NCBI GenBank assembly: GCA_013372965.1 | Contig: JABXIR010000178.1 | Location: 1-5,399 of the forward strand | Source of the DNA: Gammaproteobacteria bacterium | GTDB lineage: Bacteria > Pseudomonadota > Gammaproteobacteria > Pseudomonadales > DSM-25080 | Direction of reading: 5' to 3' | DNA length: 5,399 bases | Shown here: positions 1 to 5,399 of the stretch, in pieces | Layout of the letters: every line of letters begins with the position of its first letter | How positions within the stretch are numbered: position 1 is the stretch's first letter | Translations under genes and position numbers: made by a program | The notes under the pieces: model-generated | Database searches by the model: none | Told to the model about the DNA's origin: nothing | The model's input: only the letters and a program-made list of their open reading frames with translations

Positions 1-840
1 CCAACGCAGCGCCTTATTTTCAGCATCCGACAGTGAGTCTCCGCCTTCAATTTTATGGCCCGCGAGCGCTTCGTGATCTGCCATGGACTCGTCGTAAGTT
101 CCAAGTTTTGGCTCAACAATTTTCTCAGTGACCCAAGCGCCTAGGAAGGTAATTAAGAACGTCGACGCAAACATAAAGAACCAGTTGGCCTCGGCGCCGA
201 CGGTGTAGAGTGGGTCGATCATCTGTGCTGCTTCCTGCGTGATACCACTTAACAGTGGATCAACCGTACCGAGCAGCAAGTTCGCAGAGTAACCACCCGA
301 AACACCCGCAAAAGCAGCAGCAAGACCTGCAAGCGGATGTCGACCAAGAGAGTGGAAAATCATCGCCGCCAGCGGAATCAATACAACATAACCAAGCTCT
401 GACGCTGTATTCGAGATGATGCCCGCAAATACAATGACGTAGGTAACCAGGCGCTTGGGCGCCCCATACACGATCTTACGCATTACCGCTGAAATCAGTC
501 CTGAATGTTCAGCAATACCAACACCTAAGATTGCCACGAGCACCGTGCCTAAGGGCGTGAACCCTGTGAAATTAGTGACCATCTCGGTAAGGATGCGTTG
601 AAGCCCCTCAGCGTTCATTAAGCTCACAACATGAATTCGACCATCTTCACCAACACCCGGCGCACCCGCTGGACGAGGATCGATGACCGACAACTCAAAG
701 TATCCGGCGATGCCGCTGGCAACCACTACAAACACACAGAACACTGCAAACAGCGTAACTGGATGCGGAAGTAAATTACCAAGAAACTCGACTGTATCGA
801 GGAAGCGGGTGAACAACCCGCGCTTTGCAAGTGGCTTCAT
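1..840 (-). CDS. AbgT-family transporter (p-aminobenzoyl-glutamate transporter / antimetabolite exporter), C-terminus cut by window edge
   Basis: This inner-membrane transporter reads as 280 uninterrupted codons from the ATG at 840 to the left edge, about 55% of the usual 500-residue AbgT length. It resembles E. coli AbgT throughout: LLPHPVTLF near residue 23, a TGFTPLGTVLVAILGVGIAE stretch at 92-111, LGRHPLAGLAAAFAGVSGG at 165-183, SANLLLGTVDPLLSGIT at 185-201 and EANWFFM near 200-223. Asp194 lies where, from memory, MtrF has its functional Asp193. The family includes the E. coli p-aminobenzoyl-glutamate importer and the MtrF and YdaH proteins, reported as sulfonamide exporters, so direction of transport is undecided here. 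The start is supported by AAGG 9 bases upstream. No abgA/abgB-like peptidase gene is adjacent; the divergent neighbour is an unrelated hydrolase. The missing half holds other functional residues, so activity cannot be judged. The family call is firm and the substrate is not. Confidence 0.93.
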   Translation of the reverse strand, partial: MKPLAKRGLFTRFLDTVEFLGNLLPHPVTLFAVFCVFVVVASGIAGYFELSVIDPRPAGAPGVGEDGRIHVVSLMNAEGLQRILTEMVTNFTGFTPLGTVLVAILGVGIAEHSGLISAVMRKIVYGAPKRLVTYVIVFAGIISNTASELGYVVLIPLAAMIFHSLGRHPLAGLAAAFAGVSGGYSANLLLGTVDPLLSGITQEAAQMIDPLYTVGAEANWFFMFASTFLITFLGAWVTEKIVEPKLGTYDESMADHEALAGHKIEGGDSLSDAENKALRW

Positions 841-953
841 TTTGTACAACCTTTTTTTATGACCGGCATAGTGTAACGGAAATCGACAACTATTTTTAGC
901 AACCCGAGAGCGTGATAAAGTGGCTGTACAAAAATTACCGACAGATTTAGCCC
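841..953. promoter_or_regulatory. Divergent intergenic region with two TGTACAA sites
   Basis: This 113-base gap separates the start codons of the transporter (minus) and the hydrolase (plus), so promoters for both should lie here. A perfect 8-base palindrome TTGTACAA occupies 842-849, inside the ribosome-binding spacer of the transporter mRNA, and a second TGTACAA lies at 925-931, 22 bases before the hydrolase start. A TACACT hexamer on the minus strand (870-875) and GATAAA on the plus strand (914-919) are -10-like, but neither has a good -35 at normal spacing. The promoter role is inferred from position only. Confidence 0.4.
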
Positions 954-2297
954 ATGTTTGCTTTGAGAAGTGCACTACTAATCATTATCACCTTGACCAC
1001 TTCCTGCGGCGTTCCCAATGAAGAGAGTCGTTGCGAACGTTGCTTGACCGATATTAACGAACTTCGTACTAAGCAATTGAGAGCTCGTGATTATGGAAGC
1101 TCACTAAAACTGTTCGACAATGCGGTCGCGGAAAACGTCTTTTTCCTAGAATTCGAATCGGACGGCCTACGCCAGTTCGCTCGAATCGATACGCCAGACG
1201 ACGTTCGCCACAAGCGCCCCATCGTCATCTTCGCCCACGGCTGGGTCGGCGCTGACAATGCCCCGAATTATGACTTTTCACTGCACGGCGAAGGCATGTA
1301 TTCACGACTAATAGAGGCCTATCGTCAAGCGGGATTTTTGGTGGTTACGCCCGGCTATCGAGGCCACGGAGTCATTGAAGGGCAACCCGCACAGGGCATT
1401 GAATACCTTCATGCATACGATAACGGAAGTTACCTATCGCCGATGCTTTATGCCATCGATGTACTCAACTTAACTGCTGCACTTTATGAAGCTGGCCAAA
1501 TTCCAAGTCCGCTTGGGACCATCCAAATCGACACCAACGCCATTCATTTGGTAGGTCACTCTCAAGGCGGTGACGTCGCACTCACAGCGGCCGCTGTAAC
1601 CGGTGATAACGCAAACTTAAGCTTCGAGTACAACGCGGTTTCGATTTGGGCAGGCTGCTTCACTCATCGTTTTTTACAGGCCGAGATGTATGGCCCTATG
1701 GGATCAAGCCTAGAGGCTTTTATTAGCGGCGATGGAAGCTGGAACAGTACAGCAGTGGGAAGCGACGGAGAGGTTAACCCGAACTTCACCTTCGGTTGGC
1801 CAGCGGATTGGATTGGCACAGTCGACACCAGTAGTGACGAGTGGACTTGGCAAGAAGACGCCTACGGCTCTTCACGCGATGAAGCAATCAGAGCACGCTA
1901 CGACCAAATGTACGAGGTTTTAAAGGCCCACCAAGTCATTGGTTCAAATGTGAGCTACTCCACCAGCACTGAAAACGACCGTACTGAATTCCACCACCCC
2001 ATCGAGGTTCAGAAGTTTATGTCAGAGATGGGTGGGTACGACGTACCTGAGTGGATCAAAGCACCGATCAACTTTAATTTCTCAGACCGAGACTACTATT
2101 CCATCCCTGAGTGGAACAACGATTTATCTCAACGAATCAATCAGCTAGGTGGCCAAGCCCATAGCTACGAGTATACGGGAACAAATCACTCACTCGAAGT
2201 CTCGAGTAGAGTGTGGTACTCCCCCGAGGGAACCAAAGACGGGTTCACCCAAGCGATCGAGCGCGACATCCAGTTATTTCGTACCTCGATTCAATAA
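954..2297 (+). CDS. Secreted, probably lipid-anchored alpha/beta-hydrolase (serine esterase/peptidase-like)
   Basis: A 447-residue serine hydrolase of unknown substrate. Residues 1-17 form a short signal peptide (Arg5, then a hydrophobic run with ALLIII) followed by Cys18, so it is probably exported and lipidated. The lipobox TTS-C is weak because position -3 is Thr instead of Leu/Val/Ile. Gly19, not Asp, follows the cysteine, which would suit the outer membrane. The alpha/beta-hydrolase core is clear: FAHGW oxyanion strand with His95-Gly96, TPGYRGHG at 132-139, nucleophile elbow GHSQGG with Ser203, acid Asp380 (or Asp378) in SDRDYY, and His412 in TNHSL. The layout recalls S9 prolyl-oligopeptidase-like and dienelactone-hydrolase-like families. 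The Ser-Asp interval is about 177 residues, longer than usual, and implies a large lid rich in Trp, Asp and Ser. A CxxC pair (Cys27, Cys30) follows the signal. There is no evident Shine-Dalgarno sequence before the ATG. It is monocistronic and ends at the hairpin at 2335-2363. Confidence 0.88.
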   Translation: MFALRSALLIIITLTTSCGVPNEESRCERCLTDINELRTKQLRARDYGSSLKLFDNAVAENVFFLEFESDGLRQFARIDTPDDVRHKRPIVIFAHGWVGADNAPNYDFSLHGEGMYSRLIEAYRQAGFLVVTPGYRGHGVIEGQPAQGIEYLHAYDNGSYLSPMLYAIDVLNLTAALYEAGQIPSPLGTIQIDTNAIHLVGHSQGGDVALTAAAVTGDNANLSFEYNAVSIWAGCFTHRFLQAEMYGPMGSSLEAFISGDGSWNSTAVGSDGEVNPNFTFGWPADWIGTVDTSSDEWTWQEDAYGSSRDEAIRARYDQMYEVLKAHQVIGSNVSYSTSTENDRTEFHHPIEVQKFMSEMGGYDVPEWIKAPINFNFSDRDYYSIPEWNNDLSQRINQLGGQAHSYEYTGTNHSLEVSSRVWYSPEGTKDGFTQAIERDIQLFRTSIQ

Positions 2298-2334
2298 AAT
2301 AGACTCAGTTTATAGATCGAAAGCACTCGCATAA

Positions 2335-2363
2335 AAAAGCCCGAGATCTGTTCTCGGGCTTTT
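2335..2363. terminator. Bidirectional intrinsic terminator between convergent genes
   Basis: A perfect 12-base-pair stem (AAAAGCCCGAGA at 2335-2346 pairing with TCTCGGGCTTTT at 2352-2363) encloses a five-base loop. It lies 37 bases after the hydrolase stop and 18 bases beyond the stop of the minus-strand SnoaL-like gene. Read on the minus strand it ends in TTTTTTAT, a good U-tract. Read on the plus strand the run is only four T before GACGGG, so termination should be more efficient for the minus-strand gene, although another T-run follows at 2372-2377. Confidence 0.9.
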
Positions 2364-2381
2364 GACGGGTGTTTTTTGCTT

Positions 2382-3389
2382 TTACGGGTTGAGGATTTTT
2401 TGGGTCCGCTCGATGATATCAACGCCTTGCTGCAACAGCCAGTAGGGTATGTCAATGAGCACCCAATTCTCTTTGAGACGATCGCCGTCTCGTCGATACA
2501 CGTCGACAACTCGCATATCAGCGCTTACATCACCACCGGGAAGCCCCATAAACCCGCCCTTTGGCCGGTTTGTTAAGTTTGGCCAACCAAAGAAACAGGC
2601 GAAGTCTCCCTCGGCAAAACGACACACATGACCGTTAAAGGTCTTACCGGTTAATCCCTCACGGAAAGGATACTGGTGTTGCTCCTGATAACGCTCGATT
2701 GTATAGGTCGCGCCGATACCTGCGGGACCGTACCAGATCATATCCTCGTGCCAGGTGCGGGCTAACAGCTCCGGGGGGCAACGATCGTTCCCAGAAACGT
2801 TCAACGAGGATAAATCATCAATCATTTGATTCAACACTTTAAGGGTCTTAACGCCCTCCTGAGGATCACACTCATCACGTAAAATACCGGCGTGGTTCTG
2901 CGGCCCGGGATACACAAACGATGCCCCTGTTTGTGGTGGTAACGGATTGATGCCGCACTGATGCATCACACCGATAATATCGATCCATAATCCCGTCTTA
3001 ACAATCTTACCGTTGTTAACACAGTTAAACTCGGCGTAGCGAACCATGACCATCTTTCGTGTCGGACGTATACCCATCCATTCGGCATCCAGCAACCCCG
3101 AAAAGTGCCCCATGCTCATGACCCAATTATCGCCATCAATTTCACTCTCGCCAGCCATGAAAACGTCTTGTCGACGTTGAAACCCAGTTAATGCCGTCAT
3201 AAGAGGAAACCAAACCTTTTCGTGCACTTCGTGCGCTGAAAAAATCTCGTTGTAGGGATGGACACCATAAAAATGGTACTCGCCATCAAGGTACTTTTCG
3301 AGTACCTCGGCAGCCGTTGATGGGGTCGCCGACTCTAGCTCGTCAAAATAAGCTTGAACCAACGCTTTGTTAGTTTGATGAATCGACAT
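2382..3389 (-). CDS. Double SnoaL-like (NTF2-fold) protein, polyketide-cyclase/ester-cyclase family
   Basis: A 335-residue cytoplasmic protein with no signal peptide, built from two SnoaL-like, NTF2-fold domains in tandem, roughly residues 6-148 and 180-330. Both halves show the same order of landmarks: an aromatic-Tyr-Gly strand (FYGVHP at 40-45; WYGPAG at 219-224), a helix entering a Trp/Tyr-Pro-aromatic segment (WFPL at 60; YPFR at 240), a middle strand ending in a Gly-His or Gly-Trp turn, and a last strand with a Leu/Ile-x-Asp-Ile ending (GLWIDIIG at 133-140; WVLIDIPY at 309-316) followed by a helix with a Gln. SnoaL folds act as aldol cyclases, hydrolases, isomerases or plain binding domains, so the reaction is unknown. 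Starting at 3389 is preferred because AAGAGGT lies three bases before this ATG. The same frame could open at 3479, but those 30 extra residues have no ribosome site and do not look like SnoaL. The gene stands alone between a shared terminator and a divergent promoter region. Confidence 0.82.
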   Translation of the reverse strand: MSIHQTNKALVQAYFDELESATPSTAAEVLEKYLDGEYHFYGVHPYNEIFSAHEVHEKVWFPLMTALTGFQRRQDVFMAGESEIDGDNWVMSMGHFSGLLDAEWMGIRPTRKMVMVRYAEFNCVNNGKIVKTGLWIDIIGVMHQCGINPLPPQTGASFVYPGPQNHAGILRDECDPQEGVKTLKVLNQMIDDLSSLNVSGNDRCPPELLARTWHEDMIWYGPAGIGATYTIERYQEQHQYPFREGLTGKTFNGHVCRFAEGDFACFFGWPNLTNRPKGGFMGLPGGDVSADMRVVDVYRRDGDRLKENWVLIDIPYWLLQQGVDIIERTQKILNP

Positions 3390-3392
3390 AAC

Positions 3393-3399
3393 ACCTCTT
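3393..3399 (-). promoter_or_regulatory. Ribosome-binding site that sets the SnoaL-like gene start
   Basis: On the minus strand AAGAGGT is followed by GTT and then ATG at 3389. It is a good match to the anti-Shine-Dalgarno sequence, though the spacing is slightly short. The in-frame ATG at 3479 has no comparable site, so this decides the start. Confidence 0.7.
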
Positions 3400-3428
3400 T
3401 TTATCTTCGTTTTGACCCATAATGTGCA

Positions 3429-3458
3429 AATGTACTTCGAATGCAAAAAAATGTCCAA
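3429..3458 (-). promoter_or_regulatory. Candidate sigma70 promoter for the SnoaL-like gene
   Basis: On the minus strand TTGGAC (3453-3458) and TACATT (3429-3434) are separated by 18 bases. This would start transcription about 7 bases beyond the -10, giving a leader of roughly 30 bases before the ATG at 3389. An alternative pair, TTGCAT (3441-3446) and CATTAT (3419-3424) with 16 bases between, overlaps it. Either would make the longer reading frame from 3479 untranslatable, because that frame begins upstream of the transcript start. Both are inexact matches. Confidence 0.35.
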
Positions 3459-3543
3459 CCTCATGGCCACGGCATTCAAAACGATAATTTCTTAGTTCCC
3501 GATAATCATGATAGTCTGAAAGAATAACGCTTAAGGATTAGCA

Positions 3544-4605
3544 ATGACGAAACTTGACACTCCTTCTGTACCCGAGGCCGAGAAAGAAGCCCTTGGCTCT
3601 CATTTCAACGAAGTCTCTTCGGCCTCTAAAGAGACCAAGGAAATCGTTACTCCATTTGCTTTTAGCATTAACGAACAAGTCGTTGGGTTACCCTTGGCAT
3701 CGCCGCTGAGGCGCGGTATTGCAATCTTGGTCGATGCTTTATTAGTGACACTGACAGCCAAATTGTCCATTGCGCTCGTCAGTTTGATTGCTTCAGCGGC
3801 TATTTTCACCGCCTCGTCATCGAAGTACCTTCCAATTAGCCGCAACTGGATTCGTTATTTAATTCGGGTCATTGCCAGTATTGGGTTTGTCATCACCTTA
3901 GTCATTGGATTGGCCGAACTCGCCGATTTTAGCGACAACGACTTCATCGACCGAGAGAGACTCACGCCCGCTCAAGCTGAAGTAGTCGAAGCCTATCGGG
4001 ACAAAACATCGACTGACTGCGATACGGACTGTCTTAGAAGCGCTCTAAGCGAATCTCAACTCGCCGCGCCCGAGTTGTTTGAGGGCGAATTCGACACGAT
4101 GGATAACGATGCGATCGAAGCCTATCACGACTTCTACGTTTCGATTATCTTACTCGGCTTGTTAAGTGATGAATCCGACCCAACCGAGATACTGGTCGCT
4201 AGCGACGTTGATACCGTTCAGCTCGATTCGCTGTCGGAGGCAGGCCAAGACGACAACTCGGAAAGTGGAGCGATTGTCGGAATCATTGCATGGGCTAAGG
4301 CAATTCTTGCCGATCTCGGATTAGGCTTTGGTTGGGCAGCCGTTTACTTTACCGTTTTCCCTGTGCTTTGGCGTGGCCAAACCCCCGGGAAGAAACTGTG
4401 CAATATTCGAGTGCTCGCGCTAACTGGGAACTACCTAAATCTCTGGGATGCCTTTGGACGTTACGGTGGTTACGGCGCCGGCTTTGCCACCGGGTTACTG
4501 GGGTTTATCCAAATTTATTGGGATCCTAATCGCCAAGCCATTCACGACAAGATTTCGGGCACGGTTGTCATCAAGGGATCACCAGCCGAATTCATCGATC
4601 ACTAA
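3544..4605 (+). CDS. RDD-family integral membrane protein with an acidic soluble insertion
   Basis: A 353-residue inner-membrane protein of the RDD family, whose general function is poorly known; a few members have been linked to ion transport. A polar N-terminus (1-50) precedes the first hydrophobic block at 58-91, with the family motif Arg57...Asp64 in RRGIAILVDALLV. Further membrane segments lie near 105-126, 258-276 and 308-325. The C-terminal signature is clear: LWRGQTPGKKLCNIRVLAL at 275-293 and RQAIHDKISGTVVI at 330-343, with the closing Asp335. Between the second and third segments sits an unusual hydrophilic, Asp/Glu-rich insertion of about 130 residues (127-255), with cysteines 159 and 163 and a short hydrophobic patch at 198-207. 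Usual RDD proteins are about 150-300 residues with short loops. The start is supported by AAGGA six bases upstream. Its stop codon overlaps that of the convergent photolyase gene. The family call is firm and the role is unknown. Confidence 0.87.
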   Translation: MTKLDTPSVPEAEKEALGSHFNEVSSASKETKEIVTPFAFSINEQVVGLPLASPLRRGIAILVDALLVTLTAKLSIALVSLIASAAIFTASSSKYLPISRNWIRYLIRVIASIGFVITLVIGLAELADFSDNDFIDRERLTPAQAEVVEAYRDKTSTDCDTDCLRSALSESQLAAPELFEGEFDTMDNDAIEAYHDFYVSIILLGLLSDESDPTEILVASDVDTVQLDSLSEAGQDDNSESGAIVGIIAWAKAILADLGLGFGWAAVYFTVFPVLWRGQTPGKKLCNIRVLALTGNYLNLWDAFGRYGGYGAGFATGLLGFIQIYWDPNRQAIHDKISGTVVIKGSPAEFIDH

Positions 4606-5399
4606 AGACTATCGGCGTTTTGCTTGAGCATCTCAGCATAACGTCGAATCGCCTCCATCTCAGATGAGGGCTTTCGATCGAGGTTTTTGTAGGCAAACGC
4701 CAAACGATTATTTCGTCCGTAATGATCTCGATGACGGTCCAGAAAATCCCAATAGAGCGCGTTAAAAGGACAGGCATTTTCCCCCGTCTTAATCGTCGGC
4801 TTGTATCGGCAGCCTTTGCAGTAGCTCGACATCTTGTTGATGTAATTACCAGAAGAAACATAAGGTTTGGAGGCAATTAACCCACCGTCCGCACTCAGTG
4901 CCATTCCAATCACATTAGGGGCTTCAACCCACTCGATCGCATCGACGTACACACTCAAGAACCATTCGTGGACTGAATAGGGATTTATGCCCAGCAAATT
5001 TGCGATATTTCCCAGTACCATAAGACGCTGGATATGATGCGCATACCCATATTCGATCGTCTGTTCGACACTCTTGTTAACACAACGCATGTGCGTGTTA
5101 CCGTCCCAATAGAACGAGGGAAGCTTGGTCTGATGCTGAAGTTCATTCTTCTCTGGATAGCCAGGCATATTTGACCAATACATACCTCTGACGAATTCAC
5201 GCCAGCCAAGTATTTGTCGAACGAACCCCTCGAGCTGACTCATTGATACTCGCTCTGGATGTTCGTCTCGAGTTCGAATCGCGGCTTCAATGACCTCGCG
5301 AGGCGAAATCATTTTCGAGTTCAATGAGAAAGAAAGCCGACTGTGATACAGCGACCAATCGACATCGTGTTGATCGCTCATCGCATCTTGATAATCACC
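4602..5399 (-). CDS. FeS-BCP/PhrB-type cryptochrome/photolyase (prokaryotic (6-4) photolyase-like), N-terminus cut by window edge
   Basis: This is the FAD- and iron-sulfur-binding half of a light-driven DNA repair flavoprotein of the PhrB/CryB class, also annotated as deoxyribodipyrimidine photolyase-related protein. The frame stays open to the right edge, adding GDYQDA before the Met at 5381. GDYQDAM continues the family pattern, so that Met is internal and about 240 N-terminal residues lie outside. Numbering from the Met at 5381, cysteines 100, 188, 191 and 204 are spaced 88, 3 and 13, the same as Cys350/438/441/454 recalled for Agrobacterium PhrB, so a [4Fe-4S] cluster is expected. On that alignment His115-His116, Met160 and Tyr174 match lesion-pocket residues, and Trp92 and Trp140 match the electron-transfer tryptophans. 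The partner Tyr391 is Phe141. Other landmarks are YHSRLSFSLN, GWREFVRGMYW and YAHHIQRLMV. Repair of (6-4) photoproducts is inferred from the class. No terminator precedes the overlapping convergent RDD gene. Confidence 0.93.
   Translation of the reverse strand, partial: GDYQDAMSDQHDVDWSLYHSRLSFSLNSKMISPREVIEAAIRTRDEHPERVSMSQLEGFVRQILGWREFVRGMYWSNMPGYPEKNELQHQTKLPSFYWDGNTHMRCVNKSVEQTIEYGYAHHIQRLMVLGNIANLLGINPYSVHEWFLSVYVDAIEWVEAPNVIGMALSADGGLIASKPYVSSGNYINKMSSYCKGCRYKPTIKTGENACPFNALYWDFLDRHRDHYGRNNRLAFAYKNLDRKPSSEMEAIRRYAEMLKQNADSL

Noticed and set aside
870..919. Possible sigma70 promoters from TACACT (minus, 870-875) and GATAAA (plus, 914-919)
   Set aside because: Neither has a recognisable -35 hexamer at 16-18 bases; TCGACA at 883-888 is 25 bases from GATAAA, too far.
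2291..2631. Several short open frames on both strands near the 3' end of the SnoaL-like gene
   Set aside because: They are shadows of the well-supported SnoaL-like frame and cover the terminator; none shows a ribosome site or recognisable domain.
3501..3516. Near-palindrome GATAATCATGATAGTC upstream of the RDD gene as an operator
   Set aside because: Only 12 of 16 bases are symmetric and there is a single copy, so it is not distinguishable from chance, though it sits in the expected promoter area.
3600..3845. Minus-strand 81-codon frame antisense to the RDD gene
   Set aside because: It lies wholly within the conserved N-terminal part of the RDD protein and has no own signal.
4592..5209. Minus-strand frames of 94 and 74 codons inside the photolyase gene
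   Set aside because: They overlap a strongly conserved photolyase frame in another phase and have basic, low-complexity products typical of shadow frames.
1..5399. Multi-gene novel system, mobile element, CRISPR, tRNA or rRNA
   Set aside because: Genes alternate strands with unrelated families; no repeats in array, transposase, integrase, attachment site or RNA-gene sequence was seen.

Overview
The window looks like ordinary chromosomal DNA from a free-living Gram-negative bacterium, most likely a marine gammaproteobacterium. That guess rests on moderate GC by eye, E. coli-like AbgT sequence, a putative outer-membrane lipoprotein hydrolase and an iron-sulfur photolyase. None of these fixes the genus. 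Coding density is high. There are five protein genes, two of them cut by the window edges, and no RNA gene, insertion sequence, CRISPR array, prophage or plasmid element was seen.

Layout from left to right: (1) 1-840, minus strand, the N-terminal half of an AbgT-family transporter that runs off the left edge. (2) 841-953, a short divergent intergenic region with two TGTACAA sites. (3) 954-2297, plus strand, a secreted or lipid-anchored alpha/beta hydrolase with a complete Ser-Asp-His set. (4) 2335-2363, a strong hairpin terminator shared by two convergent genes. (5) 2382-3389, minus strand, a protein made of two tandem SnoaL/NTF2-like domains; its true start is at 3389, not the longer possibility at 3479. 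(6) 3390-3543, a divergent promoter region. (7) 3544-4605, plus strand, an RDD-family membrane protein with an acidic soluble insertion of about 130 residues. (8) 4602-5399, minus strand, the C-terminal half of an FeS-BCP/PhrB-type cryptochrome/photolyase that runs off the right edge. Its stop codon overlaps the RDD gene's stop.

Strands alternate (-, +, -, +, -), so no two adjacent genes form an operon and the window shows no joint pathway. The best-supported assignments are the transporter, the RDD protein and the photolyase. In the photolyase the four Fe-S cysteines have exactly the spacing remembered for Agrobacterium PhrB. The substrates of the hydrolase and of the double SnoaL protein cannot be read from sequence. 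I found no convincing new multi-gene system. The points worth a second look are domain architecture, start-site corrections and the tight convergent junctions.
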